NCBI GenBank assembly: GCA_030146875.1
Contig: JASLAX010000050.1
Span: 1-5,887, forward strand
Reading direction: 5' to 3'
DNA from: Longimicrobiaceae bacterium
Lineage (GTDB): Bacteria > Gemmatimonadota > Gemmatimonadetes > Longimicrobiales > Longimicrobiaceae
DNA length: 5,887 nucleotides
Part shown: one piece after another, positions 1-5,464 of the stretch
How the letters are laid out: each line of letters begins with the position of its first letter
Numbering within the stretch: the first letter of the stretch is position 1
Position numbers and translations under genes: made by a program
The notes under the pieces: generated by a model
Databases searched by the model: none
What the model was told of the DNA's origin: nothing
The model's input: the letters and a program-made list of their open reading frames with translations, nothing else

Positions 1-31
1 GGCCTTACTCGGGGGGCTGGTAAGTTGGTGT

Positions 32-61
32 GGGGCGCCGCGGCGTTGGCCGGGGCGCCCC
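32..61 (+). terminator. Hairpin, possible terminator of a gene left of the window
   Basis: The arms GGGGCGCC (32-39) and GGCGCCCC (54-61) pair perfectly. After one G/G mismatch the stem continues with CGGC (41-44) and GCCG (49-52) around a GTTG loop. On the plus strand the next bases are CTCGCCGTCTTTC, which have some U but no real U-run. A TAA lies 8 bases before the stem, which would fit the end of an upstream plus-strand gene. The structure is seen directly; its role is inferred. Confidence 0.4.
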
Positions 62-122
62 TCGCCGTCTTTCACCCCTCCGAGCACCGCCGTCCGGGTG
101 CCGAGCCACGTTCCCGGGGTAT

Positions 123-138
123 CGAAACCCACGTTTCG
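123..138. repeat. Short palindrome, possible operator
   Basis: CGAAAC (123-128) and GTTTCG (133-138) form a perfect 6-bp inverted repeat with a 4-base spacer. It is unusually AT-rich for this neighbourhood and lies 130 bases before the DUF4337 start codon. A TATCGA hexamer (120-125) overlaps it and resembles a -10 box, but no acceptable -35 box is found 16-18 bases upstream. It could be a regulator-binding site or simply a small hairpin. Confidence 0.25.
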
Positions 139-253
139 GCGCTCCGGCGCGCTTGCCGGGCGAACGGCGGCCCCGCATCTTCTCCCCGCCATCCGTTCCC
201 GCGGCGACCTCCCCCGCCGTGGATCCGCACGCCCTTCCCGCACCGCCCCACCC

Positions 254-259
254 GAGGAG
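254..259 (+). promoter_or_regulatory. Ribosome-binding site of the DUF4337 gene
   Basis: GAGGAG lies 8 bases before the ATG at 268. This fixes the start there rather than at the far-upstream in-frame start near 25. Confidence 0.75.
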
Positions 260-267
260 CCCCCCGC

Positions 268-906
268 ATGGATTCGATGGACGCCGCGGAGGTGATCAGA
301 GAGCTGCAGGTGGACCGCGCCGAGGCGCAGGCCGAGGACCGCTTCCAGGGCCGCGTGGCGCTGATCATCTCCATGCTCGCCACCCTGCTGGCCATCACCT
401 CGCTCAGCGCCGGGAACGTGGCCGAGGAGATGATCCACGCCAACATCAAGGCGAGCGACACCTGGGCCTTCTTCCAGGCCAAGAACGTCCGGCAGACGCA
501 GTACAAGCTGGCGCTGGACGAGCTGGAGCTGCGGCTCGCGACGGACGTGGGCCTCTCCCCCGAGAAGCGCGCCGAGCTGGAGAAGCGCGCCGGGAGCTAC
601 CGTGAGACCATCGCGCGCTACGAGAGCGAGCCCGACGCCGCCGCCCCGAACGACCCGGCCCGGGGCGAGGGGAAGAGGCAGCTCCTGGTGCAGGCGCAGG
701 GGTGGGAGGCCGAGCGCGAGATCGCGGCCCACCGCGACGCCAACTTCGACTTCTCCGAGGTCTTCTTCCAGATCGCCATCGTCCTGGGCTCCGTGGCGAT
801 CCTGGCCACGTCCCGGAAGGTGCTCTGGATCGCCCTGGGGATGGGCGCGGTCGCGACCGTGCTGATGGCGAACGGGTACCTGCTCCTCTTCCGGCTCCCC
901 ATCTGA
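268..906 (+). CDS. DUF4337 family membrane protein
   Basis: The protein has 212 residues and no known biochemical role; DUF4337 proteins are small bacterial inner-membrane proteins of unknown function. Residues 1-28 are charged. A first hydrophobic helix spans about 29-47. A long soluble section (about 50-160) opens with the family-typical segment N-I-K-A-S-D-T-W-A-F-F-Q-A-K-N-V-R (59-75) and continues as a charged, coiled-coil-like helix (75-120). Two membrane helices close the protein: about 165-182, preceded by the characteristic F-D-F-S-E-V-F-F-Q-I-A sequence, and about 186-208. The section between helices 1 and 2 is hydrophilic and probably lies on one side of the membrane. The start at 268 has a good Shine-Dalgarno sequence, and the N-terminus resembles family members. 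The next gene follows on the same strand after 112 bases with a hairpin between, so co-transcription is uncertain. Confidence 0.85.
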   Translation: MDSMDAAEVIRELQVDRAEAQAEDRFQGRVALIISMLATLLAITSLSAGNVAEEMIHANIKASDTWAFFQAKNVRQTQYKLALDELELRLATDVGLSPEKRAELEKRAGSYRETIARYESEPDAAAPNDPARGEGKRQLLVQAQGWEAEREIAAHRDANFDFSEVFFQIAIVLGSVAILATSRKVLWIALGMGAVATVLMANGYLLLFRLPI

Positions 907-957
907 TCCCCGGCGCCAGGCGCTTGCGCCCCGCGCCTCTCCGGACGCATCGTGGAA

Positions 958-977
958 CGGGCGGCGCCCGCCGCCCG
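958..977 (+). terminator. GC hairpin after the DUF4337 gene
   Basis: CGGGCGGC (958-965) and GCCGCCCG (970-977) form a perfect 8-bp all-GC stem with the 4-base loop GCCC. It begins 52 bases after the DUF4337 stop and ends about 40 bases before the next start. No U-run follows; the next bases are GCTCCCCCCC. It could end the DUF4337 transcript or structure the leader of the next gene. Confidence 0.35.
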
Positions 978-1018
978 GCTCCCCCCCGCGGAGCCCCACT
1001 CCCGCCCGGATGCCCGCC

Positions 1019-1600
1019 ATGGCACAGCTCACCTCGTTCGTTCAGGTCGTCCGCATGATGTGGACGCACGGCCCCGCCCTGGTGAAGGTGGCCGACACGG
1101 TCGTTCCGCGCCTGGGGGAGCTGGGCGGGGCGCTGGAGGAGGCGGCCGGCCTGCTGGCCACGCTCCGCACCGCGCTGGACGACCCCGACCCCGCCCGCGC
1201 CGATGCCCGCAAGCAGATCGACACGCTGCGGCGGACCACGGAGAGCTGCAACGCGGCGGTGGAGGAGGTGAAGGAGGGCGCCGGGTCGCTGGCGGAGCGC
1301 ATCCGCTCCGTCCGCGTGCCCCGGCTGGTGAAGGAGGCGCGGTCGGTGGGTGTGAAGGGCTCCCCGTTCCACGCCACCTTCGACATCTGGGTGCCGCAGG
1401 AGGGCGAGGCGCTGGACGGCGCCGCGGACGCCGTGGAGGCGCAGCGGGATTCCCTCACCTCGGTGCAGACGGGGCTGGACGGCGCGGGCCGTTCGCTGCG
1501 GGAGCTGGACGGCGTGCTGGGCCGCGCGGCGGGGGACCTGGACCGCCTCTCCACGCTGCTGCGGGAGACGGGGCGCTCCCTGCGCCAGGCCACGGCGTGA
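1019..1600 (+). CDS. Unrecognised helical (coiled-coil-like) protein
   Basis: I do not recognise this 193-residue protein. It has no signal peptide or membrane helix, so it is probably cytoplasmic. It appears almost wholly alpha-helical. A first helix region (about 20-53) has repeated small and leucine residues, a second (about 61-105) is highly charged, and a third (about 127-190) shows regular L-x-x-L spacing. A short region around 111-126 (G-V-K-G-S-P-F-H-A-T-F-D-I-W-V-P) breaks the helices and may form a beta-hairpin or hinge. There is one cysteine (77). The pattern recalls helical-bundle or chemoreceptor-like coiled coils, but no family signature supports a function. The start is ambiguous: ATG at 1010 adds three residues (M-P-A) but has no Shine-Dalgarno sequence at usable distance, whereas ATG at 1019 has GGA 8 bases upstream. 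Composition and coding bias match the neighbours, and stops in both flanks make it a credible gene. Confidence 0.75.
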   Translation: MAQLTSFVQVVRMMWTHGPALVKVADTVVPRLGELGGALEEAAGLLATLRTALDDPDPARADARKQIDTLRRTTESCNAAVEEVKEGAGSLAERIRSVRVPRLVKEARSVGVKGSPFHATFDIWVPQEGEALDGAADAVEAQRDSLTSVQTGLDGAGRSLRELDGVLGRAAGDLDRLSTLLRETGRSLRQATA

Positions 1601-1606
1601 CGCCAC

Positions 1607-1632
1607 CCGCCGCCCGGGTGGACGGGCGGCGG
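1607..1632 (+). terminator. Hairpin directly after the helical-protein gene
   Basis: CCGCCGCCCG (1607-1616) and CGGGCGGCGG (1623-1632) form a perfect 10-bp stem with a 6-base loop, starting 6 bases after the stop codon. An alternative, mutually exclusive 7-bp stem is CCACCCG (1603-1609) with CGGGTGG (1615-1621). No U-run follows. Confidence 0.45.
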
Positions 1633-1691
1633 CAGCTCGTCCGCCGGGTCGTCGCCGCCTACGCGGGCCGTGTGCGGGGACGCGGACGCGA

Positions 1692-1725
1692 AGGCGGCGC
1701 CGGGAGCTGAGTCCCGGCGCCGCCT
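1692..1725. terminator. Strong bidirectional hairpin between convergent genes
   Basis: The arms at 1692-1705 (AGGCGGCGCCGGGA) and 1712-1725 (TCCCGGCGCCGCCT) pair perfectly over 14 bp around a 6-base loop. It lies between the plus-strand gene ending at 1600 and the minus-strand gene ending at 1786, about 60 bases past the latter's stop. On the plus strand the following bases are pyrimidine-rich (CGTCTCTCCCC) but hold few U. Its position between two convergent gene ends supports a shared terminator. Confidence 0.65.
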
Positions 1726-1785
1726 CGTCTCTCCCCGTCCGACGCCCGGCCCCTGCCGGCGCCCGATCGACGACGCGCGGTGCCG

Positions 1786-2397
1786 CTACGGCCGGCGGGC
1801 GGCGGTGTCGCGCCGGGCGCGGGCGCCGCGGGGCTCCGCGCGCGGGCACCAGGTCCACGTGGCCCGCCGGCCGATGAGCGAGTCGGGGTCCATCATCGCC
1901 AGGGAGCGCCTGCGCCGGGCGCCCGCCCGCGTCTCCCCCGCCTCGCGCCGCTCCATGGCCTCGATCCGCCGCTCCTGGCGCTCGCGCCCCGCCAGCTCGC
2001 ACGACCTCACGCGCTGCTCCGCGGTGAGGATCCTCTCCACCGCCTGGATCGCCCGCTGGTTGTTGGCGCTCACGCGCTGGAAGAGCGGCTGGTTGGCGTC
2101 CGCGAACTGGCGGCGCCCGCGGTCGCTCATCCGCTCGCCCCCGCCGTGGCGCCACGCGGCGCGTAGCGAATCGGTGGCGGCGCGGTTGCGCACGCGCAGG
2201 TCCTCGCCCACGGAGTCCAGCGCCATGATCTGGGCGGAGGAGAGGCCCAGGGCCTCGCGCTGGCCCAGCAGGGCGTAGACGGGCGGCGCCTGCACGGGAA
2301 CGAAGGTGTCCCGCGGCTCGGGGGCGCGGCTGGGGCTTCCGCCGCCGCACGCGGCCAGGAGCAGGGCTGCGGCGGCCCCGGTGGCGGATCGTCTCAT
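1786..2397 (-). CDS. Spy/CpxP-like (LTxxQ) lipoprotein, copy 2
   Basis: This predicted 203-residue lipoprotein is probably anchored in the cell envelope. The N-terminus M-R-R-S followed by an Ala/Leu stretch ends in the lipobox L-A-A-C, giving lipidated Cys17. The body has two L[ST]xxQ motifs, L-S-S-A-Q (52-56) and L-T-A-E-Q (124-128), about 70 residues apart, an arrangement that recalls Spy/CpxP periplasmic chaperones and related metal-stress proteins. It ends with W-T-W-C (181-184) and a strongly basic Arg-rich tail (185-203). Cys133 and Cys184 have counterparts in the paralogue upstream. The start at 2397 is chosen because it yields the lipoprotein signal and has GAGG six bases upstream; an earlier in-frame ATG at 2481 would add 28 residues ahead of the signal and overlap the neighbouring gene. 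It lies 76 bases downstream of copy 1 and is probably co-transcribed. The family call rests on motifs only; the exact function is unknown. Confidence 0.75.
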   Translation of the reverse strand: MRRSATGAAAALLLAACGGGSPSRAPEPRDTFVPVQAPPVYALLGQREALGLSSAQIMALDSVGEDLRVRNRAATDSLRAAWRHGGGERMSDRGRRQFADANQPLFQRVSANNQRAIQAVERILTAEQRVRSCELAGRERQERRIEAMERREAGETRAGARRRRSLAMMDPDSLIGRRATWTWCPRAEPRGARARRDTAARRP

Positions 2398-2403
2398 GGC
2401 GGA

Positions 2404-2407
2404 CCTC
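2404..2407 (-). promoter_or_regulatory. Ribosome-binding site of lipoprotein copy 2
   Basis: On the minus strand GAGG stands six bases before the ATG at 2397. It supports the start that gives a lipoprotein signal peptide instead of the longer frame opening at 2481. Confidence 0.55.
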
Positions 2408-2473
2408 GCGGAGGAGCGGCGGACGGGCGACGGGAACGCTGCCTGATACCCGCCGCCCGCCCCCAGGTTGCCG

Positions 2474-3013
2474 TCACGCACGCCGCGCGCCGCCGGCGCC
2501 GCACCACGTCCACGCCACGCGGTCCTCGGGCGCCACCTCCACCGTCCCCGGACGGAAGCTGGCCGAGGCCGAGAAGCCGCCCAGCGGCTCGCCGCGCTCG
2601 CGCCGGTTCTCCTCCACCATGCGGCACACGCGCCGCTGCTGCTCCTCGCCCAGAACCGAGCGCACCGCCTCGGCGGCGGCGCGGTTGTTGGCGCGGATGC
2701 GGGCCGCCAGCCCCGCGTTGCGCGCCACGAGCTGCTGCACCTCCCACGACTCCACGCGCAGCTCGCCGTCGCCGGCGCGGGCGGCCAGCACCACGTTGCG
2801 GTTGGCGGCGCGCACCCCCTCGGCGATGGAGTCGAGCTGCGTGACCTGCGCGCTGCTCAGCGCCAGCTCCTCGCGCTCGCCGAGCAGCGAGTAGACGGGG
2901 GGGCCCTCGATGGGGGCGGGCACCACGGCCATCGGCCCCGCGTGCGGGATCGCGGCCTGCCCCGCGCAGCCCGCCAGGAGGAGCGCCAGGGCTCCGCAGG
3001 AGAATCGCTTCAT
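2474..3013 (-). CDS. Spy/CpxP-like (LTxxQ) lipoprotein, copy 1
   Basis: This predicted 179-residue lipoprotein has the N-terminus M-K-R-F, a hydrophobic Ala/Leu core and the lipobox L-A-G-C with lipidated Cys16. Residues 38-72 align without gaps to the same positions of copy 2, with 22 of 35 identical, including P-P-V-Y, L-L-G, L-S-S-A-Q and L-D-S. A second block at 108-130 (A-N-N through E-E-Q to Cys130) also matches, as does the C-terminal W-T-W-C (168-171). The paired motifs L-S-S-A-Q (52-56) and L-G-E-E-Q (121-125) suggest a helical Spy/CpxP-like fold. The section between Cys130 and Cys171 is Ser/Gly-containing and differs from copy 2. The start at 3013 is set by the lipoprotein signal and a purine-rich Shine-Dalgarno sequence; the frame extended upstream to 3322 is Pro/Arg low complexity and overlaps the hairpin and the preceding gene. 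It is the first gene of a probable two-gene unit. A role in envelope stress or metal response is a family-level inference only. Confidence 0.78.
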   Translation of the reverse strand: MKRFSCGALALLLAGCAGQAAIPHAGPMAVVPAPIEGPPVYSLLGEREELALSSAQVTQLDSIAEGVRAANRNVVLAARAGDGELRVESWEVQQLVARNAGLAARIRANNRAAAEAVRSVLGEEQQRRVCRMVEENRRERGEPLGGFSASASFRPGTVEVAPEDRVAWTWCGAGGARRA

Positions 3014-3015
3014 GG

Positions 3016-3025
3016 CTTCCCTTCC
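3016..3025 (-). promoter_or_regulatory. Ribosome-binding site of lipoprotein copy 1
   Basis: The minus strand reads GGAAGGGAAG just before the ATG at 3013. This purine-rich block fixes the start at the lipoprotein signal. Confidence 0.65.
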
Positions 3026-3164
3026 GCTCAGGGGCCGGACCCCGCCCGGCCGTCCCTCGCCGGTCCGCGGCGCCTCCGCGGGGGCGGCGCGGCGAAAAGG
3101 CAGGACGCGTGCCGCGGCGCCGACCAAGCGGTTGTGGTGCTTCGCGGTGCACAGGCGCACGCGG

Positions 3165-3200
3165 GAAGGGGCCCCGCGGCCTTCGCCGCGGGGCCCCTTC
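3165..3200 (-). terminator. Perfect 16-bp hairpin after the solute-binding gene
   Basis: The arms at 3165-3180 and 3185-3200 are perfectly complementary over 16 bp, including the GGGGCCCCGCGG core, with a 4-base loop (CTTC on plus, GAAG on minus). It begins 28 bases beyond the stop of the solute-binding protein gene and lies before the lipoprotein pair. The minus strand beyond the stem has no U-run, so it is not a textbook intrinsic terminator, but its position and stability make termination or 3'-end protection the likeliest role. It probably separates the two minus-strand transcription units. Confidence 0.7.
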
Positions 3201-3227
3201 GCCGCTGGGAACGGAACGCCGGGACCG

Positions 3228-5006
3228 CTACTTCTTCGCGGTGTCGGCGGGCGCGCCCTTCCCCGTGTCTGGGGCCGGTGCGGCGGCGGGAGCCGCGGCG
3301 GGGCCGCCGGGGCGGCGGTCACTGGGGGCCATCCACCACTTCCGCAGCGTGATCAGCTCGCTGCGGGTGTCCATCTCCACCCCCTGCAGGCGGCGGTGCA
3401 CGCCGGTGATGCGGCGGGGATAGTAGATGACGGTGTACGGCGACTCCTGCACCAGCAGGCGCTGGTACTCCCGCCAGAGCGGGCGCGCGGCCTCGCGGTC
3501 CACCATCACCGCCAGCGTATCGATGAGCTGGTCGATGCGCGGGTGCGAGTACCCCACGTACTGGAACGGGTCGTTCAGGTTGGACGAGTGCAGGATGTCG
3601 CGGTCGTCCTTCCGGAAGAAGTCCACCCACCCGTTGATGGTCGCCTCGAAGTCGCGCTCGCGCACGCCCTGCGCGTTCCGCGCCCCCTGGAGCTGCTCGA
3701 TGAGCGTGTTCCACTCCACCTGGCTGACCTGCGCCTGGATCCCCAGCGGCTGGAGCTGCGCCTGGACGATCTCGGCGATGTCCTTGCGGAGCTCGTTGCC
3801 CTGGTTGGTCTTGATGGTGAAGCGGAAGGGCCGCCCCTGCGCGTCCTCCAGCACGCCGTCGCGGTTCCGGTCCTGCCACCCGGCCTCGGCCAGCAGGCGC
3901 TTGGCGGCCGTGGTGTCGTACGGGAGCTGCGTCTGCGGGTCCTTGGGGTCCCACGACCAGTGCGACGGCGTGACCGAGGAGCGGCCCACCTCGGCGCGAC
4001 CGTAGAGCAGCGCGTCCACGATCCCGTTGCGGTCGATCGCCATGGTGAGCGCCCGCCGCGTCCGCGCGTCGGAGAACATGGGCAGGCGCGTGTTCCACGC
4101 CAGGTACACCCACTGGCGGAAGGGCGCCTCGATGATGCGCGCGCTGGGGTCGCTCTCGATCCGCTGCGCCTGCGCCGGCAGCGGGCTCAGGTACACGTCC
4201 ACGCCGCCCGTGATGAGTTCGGTGAGGAGCGTGGTCTGCTCGGGGATGTAGCGCCAGACCAGGCGGTCCAGGTACGGCCGGCCGCCCAGCGCCTGCGGGA
4301 AGTCGGGGTTGGCCTCGAACACCCACTCCTGCCCGGAAAGGCGGCGCACGAACTTGAACGGGCCGTTCCCCAGCGGCGACTGCGTGCCGAACGGGTGCTT
4401 CAGGAGCTCCGCCGGCGGCACCTTTCCCAGCACGTGCTCCGGCATGATCGCGGTCTGGTACCAGATGTCCAGGAAGTCCGAGTGCGGCCGCAGGCGGAAG
4501 GAGATGGTGTAGTCGTCGATCAGCTTCGGCGTCTTGGAGTACAGGTCGAACGCCGACGCGTTGGGGAAGGCGGTCTGCGGGTCAACGGCGCGCTGGTAGG
4601 TGAACAGGACGTCGCGGGCCGTGGTGGGCTTGCCGTCGTGCCACTTCACGTCCTTGCGGACGTGGAAGGTGATCTCCAGGGAATCGCCGGCCACGCGGGC
4701 GGTGTCCACCTTCTCCGCCAGCCAGGGGACGGCGTTGATGTTCTCGTCGTACTGCACGAGGGGCATGAAGAGCACCTCGCGCTGCACGTTCGCCGAGTTG
4801 TTGTCGCTCGAGGTGAGCGCGTTCATGGACTGCAGGTCCCCGTACGCCCCGATCACCGCCGTCCCGCCGAACCGCTGCGCCTCGGGAACTTCGGGCGCCG
4901 CGGCGCCCTCCTTCGTCGGGGCCTTCCGGTCTCCGCCGCACGCGGCGGCCAGCGCGAGCAGAACGGGTAGCGTCCGCAGCGCGGGACGCAGCCTGGATGG
5001 GACCAT
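3228..5006 (-). CDS. ABC transporter substrate-binding lipoprotein (SBP_bac_5)
   Basis: This 592-residue lipoprotein of the peptide/nickel solute-binding family would capture its ligand outside the cytoplasmic membrane and deliver it to an ABC permease. The signal M-V-P-S-R-L-R with a Leu/Ala core ends in lipobox A-A-A-C (Cys23), and a Lys/Glu/Ala linker follows to about 45. The family fold starts near F-G-G-T (47). The most diagnostic stretch is I-T-F-H-V-R-K-D-V-K-W-H-D-G-K-P (112-127) with A-R-D-V-L-F-T-Y beyond it. Further family features are G-N-G-P-F-K-F (213-219), T-R-R-A-L-T-M-A-I-D-R (316-326) and Y-x-x-P-R-I-D-x-L-I (486-495). A DxNxDGxLED loop (379-388) resembles a calcium-binding loop. 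The C-terminus (566-592) is a Pro/Ala/Lys-rich tail, probably disordered. Length is normal to slightly long. The start at 5006 gives the signal peptide and has GGAGAG upstream; the ATG at 5102 would bury it. Adjacent permease and ATPase genes are absent, so the ligand cannot be assigned. Confidence 0.92.
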   Translation of the reverse strand: MVPSRLRPALRTLPVLLALAAACGGDRKAPTKEGAAAPEVPEAQRFGGTAVIGAYGDLQSMNALTSSDNNSANVQREVLFMPLVQYDENINAVPWLAEKVDTARVAGDSLEITFHVRKDVKWHDGKPTTARDVLFTYQRAVDPQTAFPNASAFDLYSKTPKLIDDYTISFRLRPHSDFLDIWYQTAIMPEHVLGKVPPAELLKHPFGTQSPLGNGPFKFVRRLSGQEWVFEANPDFPQALGGRPYLDRLVWRYIPEQTTLLTELITGGVDVYLSPLPAQAQRIESDPSARIIEAPFRQWVYLAWNTRLPMFSDARTRRALTMAIDRNGIVDALLYGRAEVGRSSVTPSHWSWDPKDPQTQLPYDTTAAKRLLAEAGWQDRNRDGVLEDAQGRPFRFTIKTNQGNELRKDIAEIVQAQLQPLGIQAQVSQVEWNTLIEQLQGARNAQGVRERDFEATINGWVDFFRKDDRDILHSSNLNDPFQYVGYSHPRIDQLIDTLAVMVDREAARPLWREYQRLLVQESPYTVIYYPRRITGVHRRLQGVEMDTRSELITLRKWWMAPSDRRPGGPAAAPAAAPAPDTGKGAPADTAKK

Positions 5007-5009
5007 GAT

Positions 5010-5015
5010 CTCTCC
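5010..5015 (-). promoter_or_regulatory. Ribosome-binding site of the solute-binding gene
   Basis: GGAGAG on the minus strand precedes the ATG at 5006, with five bases between its GGAG core and the start codon. It supports the start that yields the lipoprotein signal. Confidence 0.65.
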
Positions 5016-5091
5016 GGCGGTGTGGTGGAGCTCCGGGAACGGTCTCTCGGAAGGCGAAAGGACGCAGGGTGCACGGGTCGTCGAGGCTTCC

Positions 5092-5120
5092 AACATAGGC
5101 ACCCCCCGCGCCTTCCGGAA
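5092..5120 (-). promoter_or_regulatory. Weak promoter candidate for the solute-binding gene
   Basis: On the minus strand TATGTT (5097-5092) resembles a -10 box at four of six positions, and TTCCGG (5120-5115) stands 17 bases upstream as a poor -35 box (two of six). It would give a leader of about 80 bases before the ATG at 5006. The -10 hexamer is one of few AT-rich spots in the spacer, but the match is weak and the sigma factors of this organism are unknown. Confidence 0.25.
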
Positions 5121-5163
5121 GAGCGGCGGCGTCTTTCGTGTGGGTTCGCGGCGCGGCGTGTCC

Positions 5164-5216
5164 CCTCCGGGTACGGGTGCCCCCGGCGCGACCGGAGGCG
5201 CGGGATCGCGTACCCG
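5164..5216. repeat. Nested inverted repeats in the ahcY/SBP spacer
   Basis: CGGGTACG (5168-5175) is repeated inverted as CGTACCCG (5209-5216), and CCTCCGG (5164-5170) is repeated inverted as CCGGAGG (5192-5198). The two pairings overlap at the left arm and exclude each other. They may be chance in such GC-rich DNA, or part of a structured or regulator-bound upstream region. Confidence 0.25.
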
Positions 5217-5428
5217 CGCCCCGCGTCCCGGATCCAGGGCGCCCGTTCGCGTGGCGTCCCGCGTGCGGGTGGAGGTGCAGGTCGGGAAGGCGAGCGGACG
5301 ACGCGGATGGTACCTCTCCCGTCGCCGGAGCGCTCCAGGCGGGGGGACGGGAGCGGCGGAGGGAGGGCGGCCGACGAAGCGGCGGGGACGCGGAGGCGGG
5401 GACGGGATCCGCGTGGGTCCGGCGGGGC

Positions 5429-5464
5429 GCCCCTCCCGCCGTCCGGGGGACGGCGGGGAGGGGC
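5429..5464 (-). terminator. Hairpin terminating ahcY
   Basis: A stem of ten perfect pairs (5435-5444 with 5448-5457) around a GGG loop is extended, past one bulged G at 5458, by six more pairs (5429-5434 with 5459-5464). On the minus strand it starts 8 bases past the ahcY stop. No U-run follows. Its closeness to the stop codon and its stability support a role in 3'-end formation. Confidence 0.65.

Larger units (their letters stand above)
1..267. other. Upstream non-coding region, no supported gene
   Basis: The long plus-strand frame that runs through here into the DUF4337 gene translates to a Pro/Arg/Gly-rich, low-complexity string with no domain character, so I treat it as non-coding. The stretch holds a terminator-like hairpin at 32-61 and a short palindrome at 123-138. 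A TAA at 21-23 would close a frame reading P-Y-S-G-G-W, which could be the last codons of an upstream plus-strand gene, but seven codons are too few to call. No convincing -35/-10 pair was found for the downstream gene. Confidence 0.5.

Noticed and set aside
25..267. N-terminal extension of the DUF4337 frame by 81 residues
   Set aside because: The extension is Pro/Arg low complexity, crosses a hairpin and a palindrome, and lacks a ribosome-binding site; the ATG at 268 has GAGGAG at ideal spacing.
446..2350. 634-codon open frame on the minus strand
   Set aside because: It is Arg/Pro/Gly-rich with no domain character and runs antisense to two real genes and out of frame with lipoprotein copy 2, a typical shadow in high-GC DNA.
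3014..3322. Upstream extension of lipoprotein copy 1
   Set aside because: The extension is low complexity, contains the 16-bp hairpin, overlaps the end of the solute-binding gene and hides the lipobox signal.
2910..4970. 686-codon open frame on the plus strand
   Set aside because: It is antisense to the clearly recognisable solute-binding gene and to lipoprotein copy 1. Its Arg/Val/Leu/His-rich composition is the usual mirror of a GC-rich coding strand.
5007..5102. Upstream in-frame ATG giving the solute-binding protein 32 more residues
   Set aside because: It would bury the lipoprotein signal peptide in the interior, and the ATG at 5006 has its own GGAGAG site.
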